A DNA stretch of 64,000 nt, taken from the NCBI RefSeq assembly GCF_002355475.1, contig NZ_AP014862.1:5332001-5396000 (forward strand), read 5' to 3'. Shown piece by piece: positions 12,242 to 21,315 of this stretch (position 1 is the stretch's first letter; the number at the start of each line of letters is the position of its first letter). A program made the position numbers and the translations under genes. Source of the DNA: Pseudomonas furukawaii. Its GTDB lineage: Bacteria > Pseudomonadota > Gammaproteobacteria > Pseudomonadales > Pseudomonadaceae. The notes below the pieces were generated by a model. The model was not told where the DNA came from. It did no database searches and worked only from the letters and a program-made list of their open reading frames with translations.

Positions 12242-15163
12242 TCAGGCCTCCTGGCCGAGCAGCGACAGGGCCATGCGGCGCACCTGCTTCAGGTCCACCG
12301 GCTTGCTCAGGCAAGCGTCGGCCCCGCGCCTGCGGGCTTCGGCCAGCACCTTGTCATCCACCGCGGCACTGACCACCAACACCGGCATCATCGCCAGGCG
12401 AGGACTGGAGCGGACGAAATCCAGCACATCCAGGCCGTCGCCGTCAGGCAGGTCCAGGTCCAGCAGCAGCAGGGACGGCGTGATATCCGCCAGGACCCCG
12501 AGGGCCTTGCCCACCGAGCCCGCCCCCTTGACCTCCGCCAGGTCCCTCAGGCCTTCCTGCAGCACCTTGAGGCAGGCGGGATGGTCCTCGACGCACAGCA
12601 CCTTGGGTAGCGACGGCGGCACCTCCGCCTCGGCCTTCGGCGGCATCGACGTTTCGAAGTCACCCGGTGTGGCGACACTGGGCAGGTCGATCCAGAATCG
12701 GCTGCCGATCTCCGGCGCGCTGGTAAAGCCCATCTCGCCCCCCATCAGCTCCGCCAGCTCCCGGCACAGCACCAGGCCGATACCCGTTCCCGGAATGGTG
12801 GAGTTCTCCCGCCCGAGGCGCTGGAACGGCTGGAACAGCATGGCCTGTTGTTCCGAGCTGAGTCCCGACCCGCTGTCCGCCACCCAGATGCGGATGGCCG
12901 CCGGGCGGATCTCGTAGCCCATGCTCACCATGCCTTGCGGGCTGTTGTACTTCACGGCGTTGGAAAGCAGGTTCAGCACCACCTGGCGCAACCGGCGCGC
13001 ATCGGCCATCACGTAGAGCGGAGGCACTGGCGGCGGCATCTGCTGCAACTGCAACTCGCGGGCCTGGAGCTCGGGCTGGATCAGCTCTCCGCAACTGGCC
13101 AGCAGGGGACCGATATCCACCGGCTTCAATTGCAACTTCTGGCGACGGCTCTCGATGCTGGAAAGATCGAGGATGTCGTCCACCAACGAGGTGAGATGGC
13201 GGCTGGCATTGACGATCTCCTGGGCGTAGTCGCCTTCCACCTTGCGGTCCTCCCGGCCCTCCGCCTCCAGGGCGATCAGTTGGGCGAAACCGTTGATGGC
13301 ATTGAGCGGCGTACGCAGCTCGTGGCTCATGCTGGACAGGAAACGGCTCTTGGCCTGGCTGGCCGCCTGGGCCTCGCGGGTCGCGATACGCAGTTCCTCC
13401 TCCACCTGCTTGAGCCGGGTGATATCCACATGGGTGCCGGCCACCCGCAGGGCGCGGCCGTCAGAGTCCCGTTCCAGCACCTTGCCCCGGCTCAGCAGCC
13501 AGGCATAGCGCCCTTCGACATCGGCGAAGCGGTACTCGGCGTCGAAGTTGTCCTGGTCGCTGACCGAGAACAGCATGCGCAGGCGGCGCACCCGCTCCAC
13601 ATCGTCCGGGTGCACCCGGTCATTGAACTCGGCGAAGGTGATCTCGTCGCTGCGCAGGCCGAAACGCTTCACGAAGCGCCCACTCATCTTGATCGACAAG
13701 GTGATCGCGTCCACTTCCCAGAGGCTTTCGGTGGTGCTCTCCAGCACCAGGTCGAGGCTGCGGCGAGCCTCCAGCCGCTCCTCCTCGCTGGCCTGCAATT
13801 GCTCGCCACTGTGCTGCACCGCCTCGGCCAGGGCCTGCAATTCGCCAATACGACTGGGCGACGGCGGCGCTGGACGGAAGTCGCCCTGACCAATGCTGCG
13901 CATCATCCCCATGATCCCGCTCATGGGCGTGGCCAGCTCGCCGCTCAGGTGCCGCGAGCGCCCCCACATCCAGGCGAAGAACAGCGCATAGAAGAACACC
14001 AGGCCGGCAATCAGCAGGTAGCCGATCTGCTGGTAACGCGCGGCCAGGCGGTTCGTCTCGCGGAAGATATTGGCCTCATCCACCACCATCATCAGGCGCC
14101 AGCCCGTCTGTGGAATCTCGGTCCAGGCCACCAGCTGCTTGCGACCGCCCAGCTCCACCTCCTGGACATTGCCCTTGCCGGTCGCCATGGCTTCCAGCAA
14201 CGGTTGCATCTCGCGGTGGCGGGTCAGGTTGAAGTCCTCGGGCTTGAGCACCTCGCGGCGCACCGCCTCGTCATAGGAGAAGCGCGTCAGCTCCCGCAGG
14301 CCGAAGTCGCGCTCGCCCGCCTCGGGCAGCGCCATGATGCTGTGGTCGCGGCTCACCAGCATGGCGTAGCCCTGCCACGGCACCTTCAGGCTGCCGATCT
14401 CGCCGAGCATCTGCCCCACGGTGATATCCAGGCCCACCACCCCCTCGAGGAAGTCACCGCGGTACACCGGCGTGATCGCCGACATCATCCAGCCCAGCCC
14501 GGCCGGGTCCAGGTACACGTCGGTCCACACCGTCTTGCGCTGCGGGTTGTGCTTGGCGTCGGCGAGGTAATAGAAGTTGTAATTGGGTATCACCATGTCA
14601 TGGGGATACTGCTCGGGCGTCATGAAGAAGGGATAGATGCGGTTGTAGCTGTCCCAGCTGTTGAAATAGACAGCCGCCACCAGCGGGTTCGACTCGCGGA
14701 TCGAACGCATCAGCGGGTCCACCTGTGACAGTCGCAGGGCCTTCTCGTGATCCTGCTTCTCCACCGGCGTGCTGCTGGCGTAGAAGGACGCGGCACGACC
14801 ATCGTCGCTGCGGGTGTAGAAGACCCCGTCGTTGCTCAGCACGTGCCGCTGGCGCTCCAACTCGTCCGGCTGGAAGGACGTATCCTGCAGCGCCCGGGCA
14901 ATGGCATCGCGGAACAACCGCGTGGGCACCTCGATGCCCTGCAGGCGCATGTCGATCACCTTGCCCTCGCGCACCACCGCGCTGCTCAGATCCTCCAGCG
15001 CGCTCTGCTGCAGGTACTCCACCTGGGAATCGCGAATCGCGCTGTTGGTCAGCAGGTAAGCCGTGATCAGCACCGACTCGACGAGAATCAGCGGGATCAG
15101 GGAGCTCTGCACGAAGGCACGCCAGATCCACTGGCGCAGGGGGATTTGGGCGGATCGCGGCAT
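12242..15163 (-). CDS. Hybrid sensor histidine kinase with Cache, PAS and receiver domains
   Basis: Inner-membrane sensor of 973 residues. A membrane span near residues 20-40 and another near 378-400 bracket a large periplasmic dCache domain (contains [15 protein letters not shown] and [13 protein letters not shown]). Then come a HAMP-like linker, a PAS domain (~480-590, ending [13 protein letters not shown]), HisKA with the phospho-His motif [13 protein letters not shown] (~611), HATPase_c ([15 protein letters not shown]) and a C-terminal receiver with the acidic site [13 protein letters not shown] (Asp ~902). No response regulator is adjacent, so partner and signal are unknown. ATG 15163 is preferred to a TTG at 15196. 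Confidence 0.9.
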   Translation of the reverse strand: MPRSAQIPLRQWIWRAFVQSSLIPLILVESVLITAYLLTNSAIRDSQVEYLQQSALEDLSSAVVREGKVIDMRLQGIEVPTRLFRDAIARALQDTSFQPDELERQRHVLSNDGVFYTRSDDGRAASFYASSTPVEKQDHEKALRLSQVDPLMRSIRESNPLVAAVYFNSWDSYNRIYPFFMTPEQYPHDMVIPNYNFYYLADAKHNPQRKTVWTDVYLDPAGLGWMMSAITPVYRGDFLEGVVGLDITVGQMLGEIGSLKVPWQGYAMLVSRDHSIMALPEAGERDFGLRELTRFSYDEAVRREVLKPEDFNLTRHREMQPLLEAMATGKGNVQEVELGGRKQLVAWTEIPQTGWRLMMVVDEANIFRETNRLAARYQQIGYLLIAGLVFFYALFFAWMWGRSRHLSGELATPMSGIMGMMRSIGQGDFRPAPPSPSRIGELQALAEAVQHSGEQLQASEEERLEARRSLDLVLESTTESLWEVDAITLSIKMSGRFVKRFGLRSDEITFAEFNDRVHPDDVERVRRLRMLFSVSDQDNFDAEYRFADVEGRYAWLLSRGKVLERDSDGRALRVAGTHVDITRLKQVEEELRIATREAQAASQAKSRFLSSMSHELRTPLNAINGFAQLIALEAEGREDRKVEGDYAQEIVNASRHLTSLVDDILDLSSIESRRQKLQLKPVDIGPLLASCGELIQPELQARELQLQQMPPPVPPLYVMADARRLRQVVLNLLSNAVKYNSPQGMVSMGYEIRPAAIRIWVADSGSGLSSEQQAMLFQPFQRLGRENSTIPGTGIGLVLCRELAELMGGEMGFTSAPEIGSRFWIDLPSVATPGDFETSMPPKAEAEVPPSLPKVLCVEDHPACLKVLQEGLRDLAEVKGAGSVGKALGVLADITPSLLLLDLDLPDGDGLDVLDFVRSSPRLAMMPVLVVSAAVDDKVLAEARRRGADACLSKPVDLKQVRRMALSLLGQEA

Positions 15164-15304
15164 GGCGACGTCTCGGCTCAAAGGTCGTCCTGACAATAGC
15201 TATCAATCATATAGCAAGCGCTTGGCCGCGCTAGGCGAATTGCGTGGTCGACGCGCGAACGCCTTTGCCGTAGACTACGTTCCGTTGAAAACCCTGAGTT
15301 TTCT

Positions 15305-15679
15305 GGGGCCGATTAGGATTCGACGCCGGTAACAAAACTCTAGGGGCATGCCGAGCTGGTAGCAGACCTCGTAAATTAGCTGCTGCAAACTATTAGTTGC
15401 CAACGACGACAACTACGGGGCGGCCCTCGCGGCCTAACCCTTCTGGCGGCTTCGGCTGCCAGCAGTCATAAGGGGATGCCTGTAAACCCGAAATGACTGT
15501 CAGATAGAACAGGATCGCCGCCAAGTTCGCTGTAGACGTAACGGCTAAAACTCATACAGCTCGCTCTGAGCACCCTGCCAGTCGGGCCGCAAAGAGCTAA
15601 CTCAGTAGACTTGGCTAAGCATGTAGTCCCGAAAGCGGAGAGCTGGCGGACGGGGGTTCAAATCCCCCCGGCTCCACCA
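15305..15679 (+). ncRNA. ssrA: Transfer-messenger RNA (tmRNA)
   Basis: tmRNA rescues stalled ribosomes and tags the nascent peptide. The 5' end GGGGCCG pairs with 3' CGGCTCC followed by encoded ACCA. The conserved GATTAGGATTCGACGCCGG start and the T-arm GGGGTTCAAATCCCC are present. The tag frame begins at the GCC resume codon (15399) and reads ANDDNYGAALAA, ending at TAA 15435-15437. This keeps the LAA degron but is 12 codons long, against 10 in E. coli (ANDENYALAA). A terminator follows. SmpB is encoded 11 kb upstream. Confidence 0.97.
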
Positions 15680-15691
15680 AAATCCAAGACT

Positions 15692-15729
15692 AAGCCCCTG
15701 ATTTTCCTAGTGAATTTCAGGGGCTTTTT
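15692..15729 (+). terminator. Intrinsic terminator of ssrA
   Basis: AAGCCCCTGA and TCAGGGGCTT form a 10-bp stem around a 15-base loop, followed by TTTTTC, 13 bases after the tmRNA 3' end. Confidence 0.9.
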
Positions 15730-15764
15730 CGTTTCTGCCTTGATGTGTCGAAGAAGTGTCGAAC

Positions 15765-16088
15765 TCAGCCGTGGCGCTCATCGAGGTCCGCGAAATTGCT
15801 GATCTTCACGGCACAGTCAGGAAAGCGCGCAATCACCTCCAGCTGTCCACCCATTGCCTCGATATGGCTGCGCAGCGTGGAGATGTACATGTCCGTACGC
15901 TTCTCCATCTTGGCGATGGCCGGCTGCTGGACATGCAGCACCTCCGACAGCGTCTTCTGCGACAAGCCACGCGCCTGGCGCAGCTCGTTCAAGGGCAACT
16001 CAGCCAGCAATTCCTGAGCCTTTGCCTGGACTCGCTCCTGGGCGTCAGGCGACATCTTCGCGCGCAGCCCTGCAAACTTCTCAGTCAT
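15765..16088 (-). CDS. XRE-family antitoxin-like regulator without an adjacent toxin
   Basis: 107-residue helix-turn-helix protein. The HTH is LNELRQARGLSQKTLSEVLH followed by QQPAIAKMEKRTDMYISTL. The C-terminal part (GGQLEVIARFPDCAVKI) is typical of HigA-like antitoxins paired with RelE/HigB toxins. Normally the toxin gene is just upstream. Here the upstream DNA holds the end of a LysR gene 41 bases away, and no toxin reading is visible. It sits 86 bases from the tmRNA 3' end, a common integration site. ATG 16088 is chosen over a GTG at 16100. Confidence 0.8.
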   Translation of the reverse strand: MTEKFAGLRAKMSPDAQERVQAKAQELLAELPLNELRQARGLSQKTLSEVLHVQQPAIAKMEKRTDMYISTLRSHIEAMGGQLEVIARFPDCAVKISNFADLDERHG

Positions 16089-16129
16089 CGAAGGCCCCAC
16101 CCTGACTGCGTCAGCGAGGTGATCGCCAC

Positions 16130-17110
16130 TCAGCCGATAGGCGCACTCTGCTTGCTAGCACCGGCACGCTCCACGACTCGAATGCCTTTCTCAGCAAGCG
16201 CTTGCCGCACGGCCACCTGGTAGGCATCTATCGCACCGCGCAGCCAGGTTTCGAACTTCTGGCTTGCGGGTGAGTTCGGTCTTGCCCTGGGTTTGAACAG
16301 GCTGTAGTTCTGCTCGCTGACCAGCCCCAACGGGTAGGGGACGATCAGCTCGCCTGCCCGGATAGCGGGCAGTGCGAGGAAGCTGTCGCCGATGGTCAGA
16401 CCGCCACCTGATGCGGCGACCGACAAGCAGAGGGTGGTTTCGTTGAACAGGGTCTGCTGGCGACGCGGGCCGCCAGGGTCGAGCCCGGTCAGGGCGCACC
16501 ACTCCTCCCAGACATCGTAATTGGCATCGATCAGGTAAGGCGCATCGCAAGGCTTGTGACCCTCGCCCAGATAGCTCTCGGCAAAGGCCTGGGTGCAGAC
16601 CAGCAGGTCGATCCAACGGCACAGTTCGGTTTCTTCCAGCCCTCCGCCGGCCCGGGCGCCTTGCATGCCATAGAAAATACGGAAGTCGAAATCCTCATCG
16701 AGGCGGAAAGTACCGTTGTTTTCGGCGGTGATCTCCACCGAGATGCCGGGGTTGGCAACCAGGAATTTCCCGACCTGGCCGGCCAGCCAGCTCGACGCGA
16801 AGTCACGACACACAAGCACTCTCAGATGCTCGCCCTGCCGCGCGCGGCGGCTGATGGTGTCGGTGGTCAGCTGGATCAGGTCGAAGGCTTGCTGCAGGGC
16901 CAGAAACAACTCGCGGCCGGACGGCGTCAGGCGGATCACATTGCCCGTACGCAGCAGCAGGGGGCAGCCCATGTCGCTCTCCAGCTGCGCAACCTGTTTT
17001 GACACTGCCGGCCGCGTTACATGCAGCTCCTCCGCAGCGGACGAAATGCTGTTGAGTCGGGCGACGGCCTCGAAGGCGCGAAGCGCGGTCAGGGACTGGT
17101 GTTTTCTCAA
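16130..17110 (-). CDS. LysR-family transcriptional regulator
   Basis: 326 residues, normal LysR length. The N-terminal winged HTH reads SLTALRAFEAVARLNSISSA and the recognition part AEELHVTRPAVSKQVAQLE. The substrate domain follows (EHLRVLVCRDFASSWLAG, then GGLTIGDSFLALPAIRAGEL) and resembles the GcvA/AmpR branch. It is divergent from a cupin gene and a GMC oxidoreductase, which it probably controls from the 112-base shared gap. The ligand is unknown. Confidence 0.87.
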   Translation of the reverse strand: MRKHQSLTALRAFEAVARLNSISSAAEELHVTRPAVSKQVAQLESDMGCPLLLRTGNVIRLTPSGRELFLALQQAFDLIQLTTDTISRRARQGEHLRVLVCRDFASSWLAGQVGKFLVANPGISVEITAENNGTFRLDEDFDFRIFYGMQGARAGGGLEETELCRWIDLLVCTQAFAESYLGEGHKPCDAPYLIDANYDVWEEWCALTGLDPGGPRRQQTLFNETTLCLSVAASGGGLTIGDSFLALPAIRAGELIVPYPLGLVSEQNYSLFKPRARPNSPASQKFETWLRGAIDAYQVAVRQALAEKGIRVVERAGASKQSAPIG

Positions 17111-17222
17111 GAAGCGGCTCCGTAACCTGAGGTGACGCAGGAGGAAATCTTGTCACTTGTTCGCATGGGAGCCCGACTCTAGCTTAGGCGTCAATCCCAA
17201 CGCGCAAATCCGAGGCTTCATC

Positions 17223-17582
17223 ATGCTCCTACCGATCCGTTTCTCCTCCACTGGCCCCAATGGTTGGCAGCAATTGCCGGACGAAGCCCTTGAACATGCC
17301 GAGCTGATCGAAGGCCGGCCGATGGGCCTGGACCATGCCTACTTCAGCCGCAGCGAACCGCCGCTGAAGTCGGGCATCTGGCGCTGCGAGGCGTATACCG
17401 AGCGTTACGAAAGCTACCCGGCCGATGAGTTCATGGTCGTGCTGGAAGGGGAAGTCACGCTGGAGGCTGACGGCTTCCGCGAAACCTATACCCAAGGCGA
17501 TTCCTTTCTGGTGCCCAAGGGCTTTCGCGGCATCTGGCGTCAACCGGTGCCGATGCTGAAGTTCTACGTGATCGTCGGCTAG
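17223..17582 (+). CDS. Cupin-domain protein (cupin_3 type)
   Basis: 119-residue single-domain cupin. The second cupin motif is visible as EFMVVLEGEVTLEADGF and GDSFLVPKGFRGIWRQP, resembling small sugar/EutQ-like cupins. Some classic metal ligands are lacking, so an enzymatic role is uncertain. ATG 17223 (MLLPIRFSS) gives the compact domain; an upstream ATG at 17157 would add 22 unconserved residues. It lies between a divergent LysR gene and a GMC oxidoreductase on the same strand. Confidence 0.75.
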   Translation: MLLPIRFSSTGPNGWQQLPDEALEHAELIEGRPMGLDHAYFSRSEPPLKSGIWRCEAYTERYESYPADEFMVVLEGEVTLEADGFRETYTQGDSFLVPKGFRGIWRQPVPMLKFYVIVG

Positions 17583-17764
17583 CCAGCCTGGGTGCCGGGG
17601 GCGAGTCGGTCCACTCAGCCAGACCTGAGGTGGACGCCGCAGACCCCGGACTCAGCGAAGGCCCCTACAACCCAATTCAACCCGGCCCCTTCCCCTGGCG
17701 CGGACCTCGCCGCGCCAGTTGGATGGGCTCTGCCTCCAGCCCTACGACTGTGGGAATCCGCGCC

Positions 17765-19552
17765 ATGTCGACTCTTGAGCAAACATCATTATCCAGCCCG
17801 CAAGACGAGGGGCACTATGACTACATCATCGTCGGTGCCGGCGCCGCCGGTTGCGTGCTCGCCAATCGCCTTGGCGAAGACCCTGATGTGCGGATCCTCG
17901 TGATCGAAGCGGGTGGCAGCGATGCCTCGGTCATCGTGGCGATGCCGGCCGCGCTGTCGATCCCGATGAACACCAGGCGCTTCAACTGGGGCATGAAGAC
18001 CGAGCCGGAACCCGGCCTGGGCGGCCGGCAAGTGAACCTGCCCCGTGGCAAGGGACTGGGCGGCTCCTCATCGATCAACGGCATGTGCTGGGTGCGCGGC
18101 AACCCCATGGACTACGAGTTATGGGAGGCGCTGGGGGCCGATGGCTGGCGCTGGTCGAACGTGCTTCCTTACTTCCTGCGCATGGAGAACGTCGAGGGTG
18201 GCGGCCCCCTTCGCGGGACCAAGGGGCCGATGCGCATCAAGCGCGGGCCAGAGACCAACCCACTCTACCGAGCGTTCGTCAAAGCCGGTTCCGAGGCTGG
18301 CTACGCCGTGAGTGACAACATGAACAGTCGGCAGCACGAAGGCTTCGGGCCGATGGAAATGAACGTTGGCGACGGGCGCCGCATGAGCGCTGCCCGCGCC
18401 TATCTGCGGCCGGCCATGGCCCGGGGCAACGTGCGTGTCATCAAGGGCGGGCTGGTTGACCGGGTGATATTCGATGGCCGACGGGCGACCGGGGTCCTGT
18501 TCTCGGTGGCGGGCAAGCCTGCCAGGGCCATGGCCACGCGGGAGGTCATCCTGTCAGCCGGGGCCATCATGTCCCCGGTGATCCTCAAGCGCTCCGGCAT
18601 CGGGCCGGCGCAGGAACTCGCACAACATGGCATCCCGGTGATCTGCGATGCCCCCGAAGTAGGCGAGAACCTGATGGATCACATGGAACTCTACCTACAA
18701 ATGGAGTGCACCCAGCCGGTCAGCCTGTTTCCCACCCAGAGCCTTCTGGGCAAGGCCCGGATCGGTCTCGAATGGCTCGCCACCCGACGTGGGCTCGGTG
18801 CGACCAACCACTTCGAGAGCGGCGGACATATCCGCAGCCGGGCGGGCATCGTTTATCCCGACATCCAGTTCCACTTCCTGCCGCTGGCTATTTCCTATGA
18901 CGGGCAGACACTCGCGGAGGGGCACGGCTTCCAGGTGCATGTCGGCACCAAGCGTTCGAAGAGCCGTGGCTGGGTCAGACTGCGTGACGCCCGTCCGGAA
19001 AGCCTGCCACGGGTGCGCTTCAACTACATGACTCATGCCGATGACTGGACGGAGTTCCGGGCCTGTGTGCGCCTGACGCGGGAGATCTTCGCCCAACCGG
19101 CCTTCGCGCCCTATCGGGGCCGCGAACTGGCGCCGGGCGCGGCGGTTCAGGACGATGCCGCCATCGATGCCTTTCTCAAGCAGAAGCTGGAAAGCGCCTA
19201 CCACCCCTGTGGCACTTGCCGAATGGGCAGCGACGAGGCTGCGGTGACCTTCCCCGACGGCCGGGTGCGCGGCGTCGAGGCGCTGCGCGTAGTGGACGCC
19301 TCGCTGATGCCCGCGGCCACCGCCGGCGACTTGCAGGCCCCCACCCTGGTGCTGGCCGAGCGGCTGTCCGACCTGATCCGTGGCCGTCACCTGCCGGAGG
19401 CACAAGGAGCCCAGCTCCTGGCGGATCCGCAGTGGGCTACCCGGCAACGCGGTCAGAACATCACCCGCGACTACGCCAGCGAGCGCCACCGGCTGGCGGC
19501 CGCCCTGTTGGCCAATGTGAAGGGAGCCCCCCTGCCGATGGCAGCGGGTTGA
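17765..19552 (+). CDS. GMC-family FAD-dependent alcohol/choline dehydrogenase-like oxidoreductase
   Basis: 595-residue flavoprotein. The Rossmann motif YDYIIVGAGAAGCVLANRL is near the N-terminus, followed by the GMC signature 1 region (LPRGKGLGGSSSINGMCWVRG) and signature 2 (GAIMSPVILKRSGIGPA). The C-terminal active site HPCGTCRMG and the segment VVDASLMPAATAGDLQAPT are present. It resembles BetA-like alcohol dehydrogenases, but betB and betI are absent, so the substrate is probably another alcohol. ATG 17765 (MSTLEQTS) is the best start; in-frame codons at 17630 and 17723 would add a Pro-rich extension. Confidence 0.87.
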   Translation: MSTLEQTSLSSPQDEGHYDYIIVGAGAAGCVLANRLGEDPDVRILVIEAGGSDASVIVAMPAALSIPMNTRRFNWGMKTEPEPGLGGRQVNLPRGKGLGGSSSINGMCWVRGNPMDYELWEALGADGWRWSNVLPYFLRMENVEGGGPLRGTKGPMRIKRGPETNPLYRAFVKAGSEAGYAVSDNMNSRQHEGFGPMEMNVGDGRRMSAARAYLRPAMARGNVRVIKGGLVDRVIFDGRRATGVLFSVAGKPARAMATREVILSAGAIMSPVILKRSGIGPAQELAQHGIPVICDAPEVGENLMDHMELYLQMECTQPVSLFPTQSLLGKARIGLEWLATRRGLGATNHFESGGHIRSRAGIVYPDIQFHFLPLAISYDGQTLAEGHGFQVHVGTKRSKSRGWVRLRDARPESLPRVRFNYMTHADDWTEFRACVRLTREIFAQPAFAPYRGRELAPGAAVQDDAAIDAFLKQKLESAYHPCGTCRMGSDEAAVTFPDGRVRGVEALRVVDASLMPAATAGDLQAPTLVLAERLSDLIRGRHLPEAQGAQLLADPQWATRQRGQNITRDYASERHRLAAALLANVKGAPLPMAAG

Positions 19553-19851
19553 GTCATCGCGTTACCGGACCACGAACCTTTGCTTCAACCCCCGGATGAG
19601 CGGAAATGAAATGCCCCGAACGATCTTGCACGCATCGATCAGGTGCCATGGAGAGCCGGCCAGAGTCTTCTCGGCTTCATCCCGCGCCCTGAGTTGTTCC
19701 TCCATGGCGACCGAGGTCGCGTGTCCCTTGTGGCTGTAGAGGCACCGAACGTTGCACCGCGATTGACCCGAAATGGAGACCCCACAGATAGCTCGATGAA
19801 TGAAGCATCAATGATGCAACCCCGATCAATCTCAATCAGGAAAACAAGAAA
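19553..19851. other. Non-coding gap before the permease-deacetylase pair
   Basis: About 300 bases with no supported gene. The only notable feature is a 13-base palindrome at 19805-19817 (GCATCA-A-TGATGC), 35 bases before the permease start, which could be an operator. Base composition is less GC-rich than the neighbours. Confidence 0.4.
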
Positions 19852-21315
19852 ATGGGAATGACGTCTAACGGGCAAAGCGCCTCGGTGAGTCCTGCGATTG
19901 CGCAGGGTCGATCCGATGGTGCCGAACGGCGCTCCGTAGATTTCGTACCGGTGACCGAGCGTCACGGCACGGTGCGGCATCTCGGTGCGGTCTGGATAGT
20001 TGCAAACATCAACCTGACAGCGATGGCTACCGGCGCTACAACCTTGGCGCTTGGCGGCTCACTCTTCTGGACGCTGGTCGCGACCGTGTTCGGCTCACTG
20101 TTCGGAACCCTCTTCATGGCTCTGCATTCCTCGCAGGGCCCCCACCTGGGCCTTCCCCAGCTGGTTCAGTCCCGAGCGCAGTTCGGATTCCTCGGGGCCG
20201 CGATCACGGTGTGGGTCTTCGCCCTCGTGAATTACTTCAACTACAACGTCGCCGACGCGATCCTCGCAGGCTCGAGTCTGAACTTCCTCCTCGGTATTCC
20301 AATCTCCTGGGGGTTTCCGATCGCCGTAGTGTTCGCCGGCACCTTGGCGCTGTATGGCTACCGATGGATCCACCGGGTCAACCGATTCCTGGTCGTACCA
20401 CTGGGTTTGACGATCGTGATACTCACCTACGCCGCGGTGGCGCGGGGCGGGGTTTCTGCGGACGCATTCGCCCCCGGTCCCATCGAATGGCATGCCTTCG
20501 CGACGACCTTCGTCATCGTGGCGGGCTTCCAGCTTGGCTGGGCGCCCTACGTATCGGACTACTCCCGCTACCTCGCCCCCACCGTCTCCACGCGGGCATC
20601 GTTCCTGTGGACCTATCTGCCTTCGGCGATCTCCGCGCTATGGGTGATCGGCCTGGGCTCCCTGCTCGCGGCGGCGGCTCCAGGCGCCACGGTCATCACC
20701 GCGATAGCGCAGGGTGGCGATGCCCTGTTCGCAGGCGGCGGCCGAATCGCAGTCGCACTGCTGTTCATCGGCCTGCTGGTGGTGATGGCGCTCAATGCCT
20801 ATGGCGGCAGCCTGACCCTCATCTCGATCCTGGACTGTTTCCGCCGGGTCCGGCCATCGCTGGCCATGCGAGCCATCACCATCATGGTGATGACGCTGTC
20901 GGTGTGGATTGTCGCGGCGATGGTCGGCGAGGAGCGGTTCAACCTGTTCTACGGAAACGTCCTGGTGTTCCTGGCGTACCTGTTCACACCCTGGACGGCC
21001 ATCAACCTGGTGGACTTCTACCTCGTTCGCAAGGGTTGCTACTCGATCCGCGAACTCTTCAATCCCGCTGGTATTTACGGACGATGGGGATGGCAAGGGA
21101 ATGTCGCCTATATCGGGGCACTGGCGGCAATGGTGCCCTTCTTCGTCACCGCGCCTTACACCGGATGGATAGCTCGCCAAATCGGCGATATCGACATCTC
21201 GATGTTCGTAGGTCTCCTGGTTGCCAGCGCACTTTATCTCCTCACATCTCGAACCCTTGATCTGGGCGCCGAACGCAGCCTGGTGGAAAAGGAAAGGAAG
21301 GTCAGCGAATCATGA
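19852..21315 (+). CDS. NCS1-family permease (purine/cytosine permease type)
   Basis: 487-residue inner-membrane transporter with about 12 spans. Family segments include GTVRHLGAVWIVANINLTAMATG, NYFNYNVADAILAGSS and FTPWTAINLVDFYLVRKG near the C-terminus. NCS1 members carry cytosine, allantoin, hydantoins, thiamine or related compounds; the substrate cannot be read. Its last 4 bases overlap the downstream deacetylase start (ATGA), so the two are translationally coupled and probably act on the same compound. Codon use looks less extreme at third positions than in the core genes. Confidence 0.85.
   Translation: MGMTSNGQSASVSPAIAQGRSDGAERRSVDFVPVTERHGTVRHLGAVWIVANINLTAMATGATTLALGGSLFWTLVATVFGSLFGTLFMALHSSQGPHLGLPQLVQSRAQFGFLGAAITVWVFALVNYFNYNVADAILAGSSLNFLLGIPISWGFPIAVVFAGTLALYGYRWIHRVNRFLVVPLGLTIVILTYAAVARGGVSADAFAPGPIEWHAFATTFVIVAGFQLGWAPYVSDYSRYLAPTVSTRASFLWTYLPSAISALWVIGLGSLLAAAAPGATVITAIAQGGDALFAGGGRIAVALLFIGLLVVMALNAYGGSLTLISILDCFRRVRPSLAMRAITIMVMTLSVWIVAAMVGEERFNLFYGNVLVFLAYLFTPWTAINLVDFYLVRKGCYSIRELFNPAGIYGRWGWQGNVAYIGALAAMVPFFVTAPYTGWIARQIGDIDISMFVGLLVASALYLLTSRTLDLGAERSLVEKERKVSES

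Noticed and set aside
15640-15730. Prophage or island attachment site at the tmRNA 3' end
   Set aside because: No integrase gene and no second copy of the tmRNA end were seen in the window, so no boundary can be claimed.
16556-17002. Open frame antisense to the LysR gene
   Set aside because: Shadow of a clear LysR coding sequence; no start context.
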